In this document: positions 1 to 9,481 of the stretch, one piece after another
Position numbering within the stretch: the first letter of the stretch is position 1
Layout: each line of letters opens with the position of its first letter
Assembly: GCF_030818015.1 (NCBI RefSeq)
Contig: NZ_JAUSZX010000001.1
Location: 2,418,001 to 2,482,000, forward strand
DNA from: Arthrobacter globiformis
Lineage (GTDB): Bacteria > Actinomycetota > Actinomycetes > Actinomycetales > Micrococcaceae
Reading direction: 5' to 3'
Length of the DNA: 64,000 nucleotides
The notes under the pieces: generated by a model
What the model saw: the letters and a program-made list of their open reading frames with translations, nothing else
What the model was told of the DNA's origin: nothing
The model's database searches: none
Made by a program: the position numbers and the translations under genes

Positions 1-2
1 TC

Positions 3-134
3 GCGTTGGTCAAAGGGATGTTTCTCAGCGTTCTTGATGATCAGCGTATGGACTTGCTCGCGGAGACTTTCGAGATGGTTTATGAGGAATTGATACGCTC
101 CGGGACACTCCCGCGTCCTGTCGATCATCCCTAG
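3..134 (+). CDS. C-terminal end of a TetR-family regulator (partial)
   Basis: The open frame enters from the left edge (first full codon at 3) and stops with TAG at 132-134, leaving 44 codons. The peptide is helical and ends LIRSGTLPRPVDHP, with a stretch like the last helix of TetR/AcrR ligand-binding domains (VYEELIRSG). The DNA-binding domain lies outside the window. It reads toward the esterase at 264, so it may regulate it. Assignment rests on one helix only. Confidence 0.4.
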   Translation, partial: ALVKGMFLSVLDDQRMDLLAETFEMVYEELIRSGTLPRPVDHP

Positions 135-263
135 GGTCGAAGCGTGATCGACGGTGGTTTCAGCACGGATACGTCAGTTGACGGATGCACGGCCACAAGT
201 GTTCGGCAAAGGTGGAAGGGAGATAAGGATCCCTCACCCCCCCTTTCCTAGCAAGGAGCCGTC

Positions 264-1220
264 ATGCCCGGAAACCCGAAAGCTTATGCGCTGGAACCTG
301 CGGCGCAGGACTTTGTGGAAGCGACGTCCAACCCTCCCTTCCTGTACGAGCTGCCGGCGGCCGAGGGGCGGAAGGCTGTCGATGGAGTCCAGGATTCGCC
401 CATCGCGAAGCCGGATGTCGATGAGGAGTGGATAGAGGTCCAGGGCGGGCCGACAGGATTAGTGAAGGCCCGTATCGTCAAGCCTCTGAACAGCACCGGG
501 AATTTGCCGGTGATCCTGTATATCCATGGCGCAGGGTGGGTATTTGGCAATGCCCATACCCACGACCGGCTCGTCCGTGACCTCGCTATCGGGACGCATG
601 CGGCCGTGGTGTTCCCCGAGTACGACCGCTCACCGGAAGTTAGATACCCGGTTGCGATCGAACAGAGCTACGCAGTGGCGCAGTGGGTTGCGGCGAACGG
701 CAGCGAAAAAGGTCTGGATGCCAGCAGGCTGGCAATCGCCGGCGACTCCGTCGGCGGCAACATGACCATCGCGGTATCGCTCCTGGCCAAGGAACGCGGC
801 GACCTGAAGTTCGCGAAGCAAATCCTGTTCTACCCCGTAACAGATGCTTCCTTCGATACCGGCTCGTACATCGAGTTTGCCGAGGGCTACTTCCTGACCC
901 GCGATGGCATGAAGTGGTACTGGGACCAATACACCCAGGACGGAGAGCGCACCAAGTCAACGGCCTCGCCATTGCGGGCCTCCCTCCAGGAGCTGGCGGG
1001 CCTGCCCGAGACCCTGATCATCACCGCTGAGGCCGACGTTCTGCGTGACGAGGGCGAGGTTTTCGCAGCCCGGCTGCGTCAGGCTGGAGTCAAGGCAACC
1101 AACGCCCGGTTTGGCGGCATCGTCCATGACTTCGTCATGCTCAACTCGCTTCACGACACCGAGGCCGCGAAACACGCCATCCTGCTCGCTGTTGCGTCAC
1201 TGAAAGCAGCACTGGCCTGA
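264..1220 (+). CDS. alpha/beta hydrolase, hormone-sensitive-lipase type esterase
   Basis: This 318-residue protein is probably a cytoplasmic carboxylesterase for short acyl esters. It carries the HSL-family oxyanion motif HGAGW at residues 88-92, the nucleophile elbow GDSVGG at 160-165 (Ser162), and candidate acid and base residues Asp258 and His288 in the usual order. Length is normal for the family and there is no signal peptide. The ATG at 264 is preceded by AAGGAG at good spacing. A TetR tail lies upstream and a SnoaL-like protein downstream on the same strand. The substrate cannot be told from the sequence. Confidence 0.88.
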   Translation: MPGNPKAYALEPAAQDFVEATSNPPFLYELPAAEGRKAVDGVQDSPIAKPDVDEEWIEVQGGPTGLVKARIVKPLNSTGNLPVILYIHGAGWVFGNAHTHDRLVRDLAIGTHAAVVFPEYDRSPEVRYPVAIEQSYAVAQWVAANGSEKGLDASRLAIAGDSVGGNMTIAVSLLAKERGDLKFAKQILFYPVTDASFDTGSYIEFAEGYFLTRDGMKWYWDQYTQDGERTKSTASPLRASLQELAGLPETLIITAEADVLRDEGEVFAARLRQAGVKATNARFGGIVHDFVMLNSLHDTEAAKHAILLAVASLKAALA

Positions 1221-1323
1221 TCACGGAGCGGGACAGGAATGCAAAGGTGCGTGCAGTCCCATCACTTTTTCACCCTGTCCATCCCGCCACTGCGTACCTT
1301 ACCGACGTCAAAAGGAGAAAGAC

Positions 1324-1698
1324 ATGGCCGAATCCATCGCTGCCATCGCCGCTGAACACCTGAGAATATGGAACTCCCAACCGGGCCCGGAACGCACATC
1401 GGCGGTGGCTGGAACTTATGCATCGGACGCTGTCGTAGCCGAGTCAGAGGCCACCTACCGTGGACGATCGGGAGTGGAGCAAGCCATCGACGGTCTGCAC
1501 GCTGCCCTTCCCGGCATGCAGCTGAAGCTCACCGGTCCAATCCAGACCGCACAGGAACTCACCACATACACGTGGACCCTCGGTCCTAAGGGCCAACCTG
1601 CAGTCGTGACAGGCCGGGACGCCCTGACGATTAAAGACGGCGCTATCACCGCTGTGTATGTGTTCATCGATGCTCCGAGTGAACCAGCGGTGAACTGA
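1324..1698 (+). CDS. SnoaL-like / NTF2-fold small protein
   Basis: The product is 124 residues, the size of a single NTF2-like (SnoaL) domain. It starts with a helix (IAAIAAEHLRIWNS) and continues with Tyr- and Thr-rich strands, ending TIKDGAITAVYVFID, a pattern typical of the fold. Such proteins bind or isomerise small polar molecules, or act as accessory domains. A clear AAAAGGAGA ribosome site precedes the ATG. It follows the esterase by about 100 bases and may share its transcript. No catalytic residues can be named. Confidence 0.7.
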   Translation: MAESIAAIAAEHLRIWNSQPGPERTSAVAGTYASDAVVAESEATYRGRSGVEQAIDGLHAALPGMQLKLTGPIQTAQELTTYTWTLGPKGQPAVVTGRDALTIKDGAITAVYVFIDAPSEPAVN

Positions 1699-1911
1699 TT
1701 CCTGAGACGGTAACGCAATCGGTGCTGTGGGTGGCCGCGGTACCGATTGCTGTCCGCACCGTCTACACATACGGCGGATTATTGAGTTAGGGGCGGCAGT
1801 CGTTGCTGGCAACAGCCTTCATGAGGCCTTTTGAAGTGCCGGGAGTCGATCAGGCAGCGCATCTCCTCCCGGTCAGCAGCGCACAGTGCACGGAGGCGAA
1901 AAGGAGCCAAC

Positions 1912-2271
1912 ATGGGAATTGACAGCGGGATCAACGAATCGGTCCCTCCGAGCGGGGAAGGATGTGTCGAATGCGATGCCATTGGTAGTTGGTGGGTGCA
2001 TTTACGCCGTTGCGCGGCGTGCGGGCACGTTGGATGTTGTGATGATTCCCTGAACAAGCACGCCACTGCTCACTACAGGCAAACGGGCCATCCCTACGTC
2101 CAAAGTTTCGAACCCGGAGAAACCTGGTTTTGGAGCTACCCGGAGCAACAGGTGGTTGCAGGAGCCCAGCTGGCGCCACCTACCAGCCACCCTGAATCCC
2201 AGGGTGTACCAGGACCTCGGGGCAGGGTGCCGGGGGAGTGGAGGAGCATCTTGTTGGGACCTCGCGCATGA
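1912..2271 (+). CDS. UBP-type zinc-finger protein
   Basis: The 119-residue protein has the spaced Cys/His pattern of UBP (ubiquitin-hydrolase type) zinc fingers: CVEC, then CAACGHVGCC, then two His in NKHATAHYRQTGHP, followed by the aromatic run FEPGETWFWSY. In bacteria these are small stand-alone proteins of unknown role, found by experience next to flavoprotein disulfide-reductase homologues. The ATG at 1912 follows AAGGAG; an upstream in-frame start at 1831 has no such site. Its stop overlaps the start of the next gene (ATGA, 2268-2271), so the two are translationally coupled. Confidence 0.82.
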   Translation: MGIDSGINESVPPSGEGCVECDAIGSWWVHLRRCAACGHVGCCDDSLNKHATAHYRQTGHPYVQSFEPGETWFWSYPEQQVVAGAQLAPPTSHPESQGVPGPRGRVPGEWRSILLGPRA

Positions 2272-3503
2272 ACGATGCACACAAACCAGGGCTTGTGCGG
2301 GTGCTGGGGCTCGGGGGAAGCCCGGAAGCTTTCGCCATCCGCGACTTTCTCACCCGAAGCGGAGTCAGCTACGCCTGGGAAGACGTTACTTCCACTGACC
2401 TTTCCCGCTCACCACTGCTGCCCATTGTGGAGTTCCCCGAGGGCAGGCGTGTCACCAATGCCATCGTATCGACCGTGGCTGGCGCGCTTGGCTGGTTATC
2501 GCAACCCAAGCTTCATGAATACGACCTGTCGATCTATGGTGCTGGTCCTGCAGGTCTATCTGCCGCTGTCTACGCAGCTTCCGAAGGACTACGGGTTGTC
2601 GTTCTCGAACGTGACGCCGTGGGAGGCCAGGCCGGGTCCAGCAGTTTGATTGAAAACTACCTGGGATTCCCCCAGGGAATCGCAGGCGCCCAGCTCGCCG
2701 AGCGTGCCCGCCAGCAAGCCCTCGACTTCGGAGCAGAAATCCTCATTATGAGAGAGGGAATTAAGGGGAACTTCCGCGACGGCCTGATGTACGCGACCCT
2801 CGCCGACGGTTCGACGATGGTGTCCCGATCGAATGTCTGTGCAACAGGGGTCCGATGGCGCCGCCTTGGCCTGCCACACGAGGAGGAGCTCATCGGGCGA
2901 GGCGTCTACTACGGTGCCGGAACGAGCGAGGCAGGAAACTGCGTCGACACAGAGGTCGTGGTGGTGGGCGGAGGCAATTCAGCCGGCCAAGCCGTCATGA
3001 ATCTCGCGGCCTATGCAACGCGCGTAATTATGGTTGTGCGGGGTGATTCCCTTGCAGCCACACTCTCAAGCTACTTGTCAGAGCGCATCGCGACCCAGCC
3101 GAACGTCGAAGTCAGGCTCAACACCCGGGTCTCGCACCTGCAGGCCCACGATGGAATCCTTGCTGGCGTCACTCTCGTGGACGCAACCGACGTGCACGAG
3201 ACCCATAACGCGAGCAGCCTCTTCATCTGCATTGGAGGGGAACCGGAAACCGAATGGGCGGCCGGAACCCCAATTATCCGGGACCAGCTGGGCTACCTGG
3301 TGACAGGCCCGGACCTGCAGAACAAGGACCTCGACGGCGTTTGGCCTTTGGAGCGACCCCCGTTTTACTTGGAGACGAGCGTGCCTGGATCATTCGCGGC
3401 CGGAGACGTGCGGCACAACTCCATCAAAAGAGTGGCCTCAGCGGTAGGAGAGGGAGCGATGGCCGTGACTTTCGCCCACCGCTTCCTTGCCGAGTCCTTC
3501 TGA
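2268..3503 (+). CDS. thioredoxin-reductase-like FAD/NAD(P) oxidoreductase lacking the CxxC pair
   Basis: This 411-residue flavoprotein has an N-terminal glutaredoxin-like segment (about residues 8-75), an FAD-binding GAGPAG at 91-96, the TrxR-type GGQAG region near 119-123, and an NAD(P)-binding VVGGGNSAG near 232-240. Where thioredoxin reductases carry the redox Cys-x-x-Cys, this protein reads YGAGTSEA (about 215-222), so it cannot reduce thioredoxin by the usual route. The C-terminal FAAGDVRHNSIKRVASAVGEG is the family's second FAD motif. The ATG at 2268 is chosen because it overlaps the zinc-finger stop as ATGA; a GTG at 2238 is the alternative. The electron acceptor is unknown; the coupled zinc-finger protein is the obvious candidate partner. 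Confidence 0.85.
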   Translation: MNDAHKPGLVRVLGLGGSPEAFAIRDFLTRSGVSYAWEDVTSTDLSRSPLLPIVEFPEGRRVTNAIVSTVAGALGWLSQPKLHEYDLSIYGAGPAGLSAAVYAASEGLRVVVLERDAVGGQAGSSSLIENYLGFPQGIAGAQLAERARQQALDFGAEILIMREGIKGNFRDGLMYATLADGSTMVSRSNVCATGVRWRRLGLPHEEELIGRGVYYGAGTSEAGNCVDTEVVVVGGGNSAGQAVMNLAAYATRVIMVVRGDSLAATLSSYLSERIATQPNVEVRLNTRVSHLQAHDGILAGVTLVDATDVHETHNASSLFICIGGEPETEWAAGTPIIRDQLGYLVTGPDLQNKDLDGVWPLERPPFYLETSVPGSFAAGDVRHNSIKRVASAVGEGAMAVTFAHRFLAESF

Positions 3504-3753
3504 ATCTAAAACAAATACCCTGCGGTCAAGGACACCGCCGCGAACGTAGGAGTGGGCATCTGGTTGCGCTGTGAGCTGGGCAATTCGAACATTGCAACGC
3601 CGGAGGATCAATCAAGTGCTCCGCCAAGTCCGGCGCACTTCCGTGGTTTTGCCCCTGGTTGGTGTAAGTGGGGGCGGCAAGGAATAGCGACACGCTACGC
3701 CCAGTTGAACAAACGGAACGAATGTCCAACGCAGATCCATAGAGGGGATACCG

Positions 3754-3876
3754 GTGAAGGTCCGTAATTCGCTCCGCGCTTTCAAGACCAATCCAGGCAG
3801 CCAAGTGGTCCGCCGTAAAGGTCGGACGCTCGTGCTCAACAAGAAAAACCCAAGGAGCAAGGCACGTCAAGGGTGA
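3754..3876 (+). CDS. rpmJ: 50S ribosomal protein L36, zinc-independent (type B) paralogue
   Basis: A 40-residue, very basic protein starting at GTG 3754 (AGAGGGG upstream) and ending [11 protein letters not shown]. It matches alternative L36: [10 protein letters not shown] at the start, then [17 protein letters not shown]. It lacks the Cys/Cys/Cys/His zinc site of standard L36, which marks the paralogue induced in zinc limitation (usually Zur-controlled) so that ribosomes can free zinc. No other zinc-free ribosomal paralogue or metallochaperone lies beside it, and I see no clear Zur box. The length is exact for the family. Confidence 0.88.
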   Translation: MKVRNSLRAFKTNPGSQVVRRKGRTLVLNKKNPRSKARQG

Positions 3877-4438
3877 AGTTTTTCGATACCCGGATTACCC
3901 CTTCGGCGTGTCGGGGGCGCCGGGAGCCAAGACGGCGCCCCAAAAGCGCTTCATAATGCCCACATATGGTTGCGGTCCGCCTAGGCAGGCGCGGAATGGT
4001 GGCGACCAACGCTAAGAAGGCGTTATTTGACGTACCGCTAAGAAAACTGAGCGGCACTGTCTTACCTCCAGGTGCGCCGGCGGGTGTGCAGGAATACTCA
4101 CCAGTGGTTGTGTGTCGCGAGCCTTCGAGTTCTTCTTCCAGCGACTCGGCGTCCAGATGCTCACCGGCCTTCGGGGTACGGAACAGGGTTTCAGTTAGGC
4201 GATCTCGCTGACTATGAGCGGCGAGTTCGGCATCAGGATGGTCGCCGCTTGTTTCCAGGAAAACATCGACATCGATATCGCGATCAGCGGGATTTGTTGA
4301 TGCGCGCCGGGCCAGGGGAGAAGTGGGCTCGAAAGCTGACATGCGGCTATTATGGCAGCCCGGATCCGGTTCCACTCGCCCGTCGGTAGAGACCCGGAAT
4401 TTCCAGCAAGGTGATCTCTGGCCTTTATCCTTTGTGTC
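3877..4438. other. gene-poor stretch
   Basis: No recognisable gene. The longest antisense frame (3836-4375, minus) has a piece rich in acidic residues (GEHLDAESLEEELEG) that faintly recalls small antitoxins, but it lacks a ribosome site and its ends are low in coding character, so it is not called. Confidence 0.4.
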
Positions 4439-5577
4439 ATGCGAAGCCAGCGCCGAACACTTCCCACAGTACGCGTATCCGACGAGTCACATCGCGTCAC
4501 CACGTTTGAGCTCTTCTTCGACCTGGTCTTCGTCTTTGCGTTTACCCAGGTAACGGGGTTCATGACGCACGAGCACTCATTCTTCGGTGTCTTTCAAGGC
4601 CTGATCATCCTCTCGATGCTGTGGTGGTCCTGGGTTTGCTACTCCTGGCTGGCTAACCAGACCCACGCGGACGAAGGCCTGATGCGACTCGGACTGGCGC
4701 CGCCATGATCTCAATGTTTATCGCCGCACTTGCCATCCCCGAATCATTCACTGATCTCGAGGGAGGGCTCAACGGACCGCTCGTTCTGGCGTTGGCCTAC
4801 GTTGTCGTCCGCGTCCTGCACCTCAGTCTTTACGCCTATGCAGCAGGTGATGCATTGATTGTCACAGGGGCACTGGTTGAAGGGTTGGCACAAACGTGGT
4901 TCTGGGCGGCAGGGGTCGCCACCGATGCCGGCATCACCTACGTCACCTCCGCACGCGGCAACTGGCGTGTCCACTCAGCAGCACACTGGACTGAGCGCTA
5001 CGGCCTCGTTGTGATCCTGGCACTTGGCGAATCCATCGTCGCTATCGGCGTGGGTGCCTCGGCTGAACCCGTCAGCGTACCCATCCTCCTGGGAGCCTTC
5101 GCGGGCGTCGCTCTGTCCATCTGCCTATGGTGGCTCCACTTCGACGTCACAGCCATAGCCGCCGAACACCGATTTGCCGCACTGCGCGGAAGCGCACGAA
5201 CAGCAATGGCTGTCGATGCTTACACCTACCTGCACCTGCCCCTCGTTGCCGGTATCGTGCTCTCAGCGTTCGGCGTGGAAGACGTCCTCGCCCACGCCGC
5301 CGAGACCGAGGGCTTCGGCACACTCGGGGCGTCCGTACTGTTCGGCGGTACGGCCCTCTACCTGCTCGGCAGCGCGGCATTCTGGCGGCGCGTAGGAGGT
5401 GGTTGGAAGAAGTGGCGGCTCGGTGGCAGCGCCGTGTTGCTCCTGCTCATTCCGGTAGCGGCTCCGCTGGCACCGCTGGCGGCACTCGTCCTCGTGGCCG
5501 TCGTCACCGGCCTGCTCGTGGCCGCTGAAAGCACCCTGTACGCCGAAACAAGGGCCGCGGTCCGCGCTCACCTATAA
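4439..5577 (+). pseudogene. ltrA: low-temperature-requirement A (LtrA) family membrane protein, frameshifted
   Basis: Two overlapping frames together make one complete LtrA-family protein of about 380 residues. The first (4439-4708) opens with the family signature FELFFDLVFVFAFTQVT; the second (4705-5577) holds the remaining membrane segments, including the conserved HWTERYGLVVILALGESIVA. The frame breaks at about 4695-4705 in CTGGCGCCGCCATG; one extra G (CTGGCGGCC) would restore LAAAMIS. LtrA proteins are polytopic membrane proteins of unclear function. A single-base loss with otherwise good coding on both sides means either a very recent mutation or a sequencing error. Confidence 0.85.
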
Positions 5578-5822
5578 CATCATGGAACAAGACCACCGCG
5601 CTACTACTTCCTGGCAGAAGCCAGCAGCCCGGTAGTGCCCGGCCTTGACGTTTTCGGCAATGCCGAAGGCTCGACGCCTACCCGACTGTCGCAGCAGAAA
5701 GACCACACCCCGCCGCAGGACAATCGGCTGGCCAATCTGCTCCCGGGAGTCTTGACTAGGTGCTTATCAACCAAGGTCTCCTCAAGCCAAAGGCACATGC
5801 GGGCGTCGCCACCTTGAGGTTC

Positions 5823-6698
5823 CTAGCCGCGGATTAGGGCGCCTGCCCGGAAAATCGCGGCCGATTCCGCAGCGAAGTGTGCAAAGTCGAGCGGATCCCG
5901 GTGCAGCAATTTCTGCACATCGCTGGAAACAGCACCCGCGTAGCCCGCGCGAATGACTTGGTCGTACAGGATCGTCATATCCCGTGCGTACTGCTCGTCA
6001 TTGCCTGCAGCGAGCATTTGAGCAAAATACGCATCCGGGTCACCGTCTATGTAACGGATTTGCCTCCCACTGGCCAGACTGATGGCTGTCGCGGCCTGAG
6101 CCATGGTTAGAGGGGCGCCACCTGTAACGCTCACTTCGTAAGCAGGCGGTTCAGAGTGCACAACTGAGGCGATTACCTGTGCCACGTCATTGGCGTGAAC
6201 CATCGCAATCGGGGATTCTCCCATCGGGAGGCGCCATGCGCCGTCCGCTTCAATCCACGAAGCGTACTGCAGCAAGTTCTGCATGAAGAATCCCGGACGG
6301 ACGATTGTGAAAGGCACCGCGCTCTCTTGTAGTTGCATCTCAGCGGCCCAGTGTGCGCGCGCCAGAGCCAACCCCGCATCAGGGCTGGCCCCACCTACCG
6401 ATAGCTTAACCAGATGCTCTACGCCTACTCGACGAGCAGCCTCAATCACATTGCCTTCCTGCTCAGCCTGTCTAGGTGAGTTGGCGGCGATAAGAACCAC
6501 ACGATCAATGCCCTCCATTGCCTTGTTGACCGCGCTGGCATCATCTAGGTCAGCAATCGCTGGTTTTACTCCCACCGGAAGGGCTGTCACCCGTGAGGCG
6601 TCCCGAACGGTCCCGCGAACACCGTCCCCCTGTTCGAGCAGCTCTTGAGCTACACGGCTTGCAATAGTGCCGGTGGCACCGATAACTAAGACTGCCAT
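5823..6698 (-). CDS. NmrA/NAD(P)H-binding family oxidoreductase
   Basis: The 291-residue protein begins MAVLVIGATGTIASRV, a Rossmann nucleotide-binding motif of atypical SDRs (NmrA / QOR2 / ergot AgaR type). Later segments (VRPGFFMQNLLQYA, VTGGAPLTMAQAATAI, then a C-terminal half with FAHFAAESAAIF) follow the usual NmrA-like order. Such proteins act as NADPH sensors or quinone reductases. The ATG at 6698 follows GAGGAG; an upstream in-frame start at 6725 is not supported. It is isolated, with no operon partner. Confidence 0.82.
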   Translation of the reverse strand: MAVLVIGATGTIASRVAQELLEQGDGVRGTVRDASRVTALPVGVKPAIADLDDASAVNKAMEGIDRVVLIAANSPRQAEQEGNVIEAARRVGVEHLVKLSVGGASPDAGLALARAHWAAEMQLQESAVPFTIVRPGFFMQNLLQYASWIEADGAWRLPMGESPIAMVHANDVAQVIASVVHSEPPAYEVSVTGGAPLTMAQAATAISLASGRQIRYIDGDPDAYFAQMLAAGNDEQYARDMTILYDQVIRAGYAGAVSSDVQKLLHRDPLDFAHFAAESAAIFRAGALIRG

Positions 6699-6893
6699 TT
6701 GTTTTCTCCTCGTCTTGAGCATCACTCTTCCAGTGACCGGCTATCCGAGCCGTGACTTCTGAAGCTCCGCTTGGAGCACTATGTTGAGCAATACCAACTC
6801 ACTCTAAGTGCGTGATACGTCACGTTATTCCCCTGAGTTGAACTTGCCTGCTGGCGCGTATCTTTCGTGCTGATCGTCTGGCCAGCCCCACGC

Positions 6894-7261
6894 CTAGCCA
6901 CAGCCACTAGGCGTACTCTCTTCTGTGGACCGCTTGACGCTTTCAGGGTCGTTGAGGCTGCCGAGCATCACGAATACTTGGCCCGGGAATCCTGAGAGCT
7001 TGTCGGTATAGACCCGGGCACCGCAATCAGGACAGAAGCTGCGCTCCAGCGTGTTTCCGCTGTCGACCACATAGGGATAGGAACGCGGGCTGCCACGAGG
7101 AGCTTGAAGTCGTCCTGGGCCACACTGAAATAGGTAGCCATTACGCCCCCGGACGATCGCTGACAATCCTTGCAATAACAGTTCGCAATGACGTCGGGTG
7201 TGTTGCTGAACTCGTACGTGAGGGCGCCGCACTCACAACGACCCGTGAACTTCTCCGACAT
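6894..7261 (-). pseudogene. GFA/CENP-V family zinc protein, frameshifted
   Basis: The first frame starts at ATG 7261 (GGAG upstream) and contains the GFA zinc ligands CECGALTYE and CYCKDCQRSSGG. After DFKLL it runs out of frame, and the rest (GSPRSYPYVVDSG, then CPDCGARVY) continues in another frame to the stop at 6894. One base is missing near 7098-7101. The family, named after glutathione-dependent formaldehyde-activating enzyme, is about 110-150 residues, so the restored product would be full length. All zinc ligands survive. It is either freshly broken or a read error. Confidence 0.82.
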
Positions 7262-7479
7262 GTCTTACTCCTATTCGTATATGCCGATGCCACCCATGGG
7301 CCACCCGGGCCGGCCTCCGCCCGCTGCGAGCAGGGCTCAGGCCCCCGGATTGGACTTGTCCATCATGACCGTGCAGCAAGGCCCGGACATCCGTCATCTG
7401 ACTGAGCTCTTCCTTGTACGCCACCAACTATGCGGCCGCGCTCAAGGTACCCGACGACCAGGACGCGGCTGTGATCGCA

Positions 7480-8215
7480 CCTCATCCTCCCGCGTTTCAC
7501 CAAGGCCGTCCCGTCACCGCTGGTGGCGATAGTCGTCGTCACGGCGATCATCATCATCGCCCACCTCGTTGTTCCGAACGTCGCCGACGAGGGTCCCCTG
7601 ACCGGGAAGATGCCCGGGATCACCCCGTTCCTCGTTCCGTTGGACCTGGCAACCTTCCAACTGATTTTGCCAACTGCGCTGAGCGTGGCGTTCGTCGGTC
7701 TCATGGAAACCCTCCTTACCGCGAAACTCGTCGACGACATCACCGAAACCCCCTCACACAAGGGCCGCGAGTCCTGGGCGCTGGGCGTCTCGAACATCCT
7801 CGCCGGCTTCTACGGCGGCATTGCCGGCTGCGCAATGATCGGCGAGACCGTCCTTAACGTGAAGACCGGCCAGGCCCGCACCCGCATTTCGACGATCGTG
7901 GCCGGGCTGCGATGGTGCTTTTCGCACGGCGAGTGGCCCACGTCATCAGCGTCGACCGGACCCTCGCCGGCGACGGCGAGAGTGTCCGCTACGAGGTAGC
8001 GGACCGCTGTTCTTCGGGAGCAGCAATGACCTCGTCGAGCATTTCGCTTACACCGACGACCCGACCTCCGTGACCATTGATCTCAGCCGCGCCCAGATCT
8101 GGGACGCCTCAACCGTTGCCGCCCTCGACTCCATCGAAACGAAATACGGCGACCACGGCGCCACCGTGACGATTCAAGGTCTCGACGAGCGCAGCACCGG
8201 CTTCCCCGTGCCAGT
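7480..8215 (+). pseudogene. SulP-family anion transporter remnant with STAS domain
   Basis: Pieces of a SulP transporter lie in order but in different frames. They are a membrane stretch (PRFTKAVPSPLVAIVVV, about 7490), the conserved core from 7523 (LPTALSVAFVGLMETLLTA, then CAMIGETVLNVKTGQ), and a STAS domain near 7930-8200 (GPLFFGSSNDLVEHF, TIDLSRAQIWDASTVAALD). The N-terminal half and the membrane helices between the core and STAS are missing, and there are at least two frameshifts. In the intact family the protein carries sulfate, bicarbonate or similar anions. Confidence 0.75.
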
Positions 8216-8322
8216 CCCCCACCTGCTCCGTCGTCGAGCCTTACAACCCGCTGTTGACCCTCGTGTCTGGTATGCGGCGGCTACGCTGCGGAATACACGC
8301 TCGCGTCTCGTAACCAAAGTGT

Positions 8323-8348
8323 GTCTCAAAAGTCTAGGGTTATGAGAC
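8323..8348. repeat. 26-bp imperfect palindrome, copy A
   Basis: Outer half-sites GTCTCA and TGAGAC are separated by 14 bases. Two related palindromes of exactly the same length occur at 42959-42984 and 51787-51812. An extra half-site (GTCTCGTAACC) starts 18 bases upstream. It lies directly after the SulP remnant. Size and symmetry suit a dimeric recombinase or regulator site. Confidence 0.5.
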
Positions 8349-8736
8349 GGCCGCTGTGCTCCAGTCGGGCATCATCAGATGAGAGATCGGGCCGAGCATG
8401 CGGGCATCCCAACACCGGCCCTTTGAGCTTTGGACGGGCGTATAGGTTGTTAGACGTCTGACTGTTTACAGTAGGCGTGTAGCCTGGAACGGCCCCCAAT
8501 GTCCCGGGCTACATCCTTTTAACCCGGAAGGGCGCCGGGATGAGCGTGCGCATGGCGCAACCGCCAGGTTTGCGTTACATCAAGCGGCAGCGGTGAAGCC
8601 CAGGTGAGACGCTGAGCGCCACCCATCTGGGCGGTGCCGGGCACGAAGGCCTGTTGCCGTTCAGAATTTTTCCATGCTTCCCGCTTACGCTTACGTCGGA
8701 GCTGTTCCACCGGTCTGATGAGCAGCGGGCAAGGAT
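8349..8736. other. gene-poor stretch between remnants
   Basis: About 390 bases without a convincing frame or ribosome site; only the 26-bp palindrome at its left edge stands out. Confidence 0.4.
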
Positions 8737-9384
8737 TCAGGCTGCGGTGACGGTGACGGTCTTAGTGGCGAGGACCTCCGAGGTGATCCAGTGCAGGAAT
8801 TGGATGCTGATGGTGTACTTTCCGGGTGTCAGCGGCCGCAGCAAGAAGTCGAACTTCTCGGCGGCCTTAGCCCTGCACAGCGGGCTTCGTGACCAACGTG
8901 GCCCTGCTCCTGGATTACGCAGATAGGATGCTTAAATCCCAACTTGCTGAGTTTGGAGCCGACTGCCTGCCCGGCTAGCTGTTCATTGGACCCGAAGTGG
9001 GTAAAGGCGCCAAGCTGTGCGGAGACTGATTCACCGGCGTTGATGCTGACTACCGGTATGCCCGCGTCCACTGCTTTTTTCAAAGCGCCCTTGACGGCGT
9101 CCGGCTTAGCAAGCGTGACGGCAATCCCATCAACCTTCTGGTCCACCGCTTGCTGGATGAGCTGTGCCTGCCGGCCTCCCTGCGGGTCTGAAGTGCAGAG
9201 AACCTCGACGTTATCCTTTGCTGCGGCTTCGTCAGATGTCCCGTCGCCGGGTGCCGCATGGGTGATTAGGGCGACCTTCATACGCGGCGTGGCGGCAACC
9301 TGCCCACCCCCTCCGCCATTTACGACGCTGTCCGGCCTGCCATGCTGCTGTGGCGGCGATCCGCCGCAGAGACGCTTTCTTCAA
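8737..9384 (-). pseudogene. sugar ABC transporter binding-protein remnant joined to a foreign tail
   Basis: A TTG at 9384 after AAGGAG opens a signal-peptide-like start (KKASLRRIAATAA), which goes out of frame. The periplasmic sugar-binding core (Peripla_BP_4 type) resumes at about 9330-9281 (MKVALITHAAPGD, then AQLIQQAVDQKVDGIAVTLA, VVSINAGESVSAQLG, CVIQEQGHVGHEARCAG). A short internal piece after APGD is also missing. After CAG the family homology ends, and another frame runs to a stop at 8737 with an unrelated beta-rich end (LLRPLTPGKYTISIQFLHW). It is therefore a chimera of two truncated genes. It lies downstream of the sugar porter. Confidence 0.72.
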
Positions 9385-9481
9385 AATGAAATCTCCTTCG
9401 GTTCCAGTGGGGTCGGGAACCTGATGCTTCCGACTTGATTGAGGATGGCTGGCCGTTCATGGCCGGATGAGCGGTACCTGC

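Noticed and set aside
3836..4375. 179-codon minus-strand frame upstream of LtrA
   Set aside because: It overlaps the clear L36 gene, lacks a ribosome site and shows no domain; a faint antitoxin-like acidic stretch is not enough.
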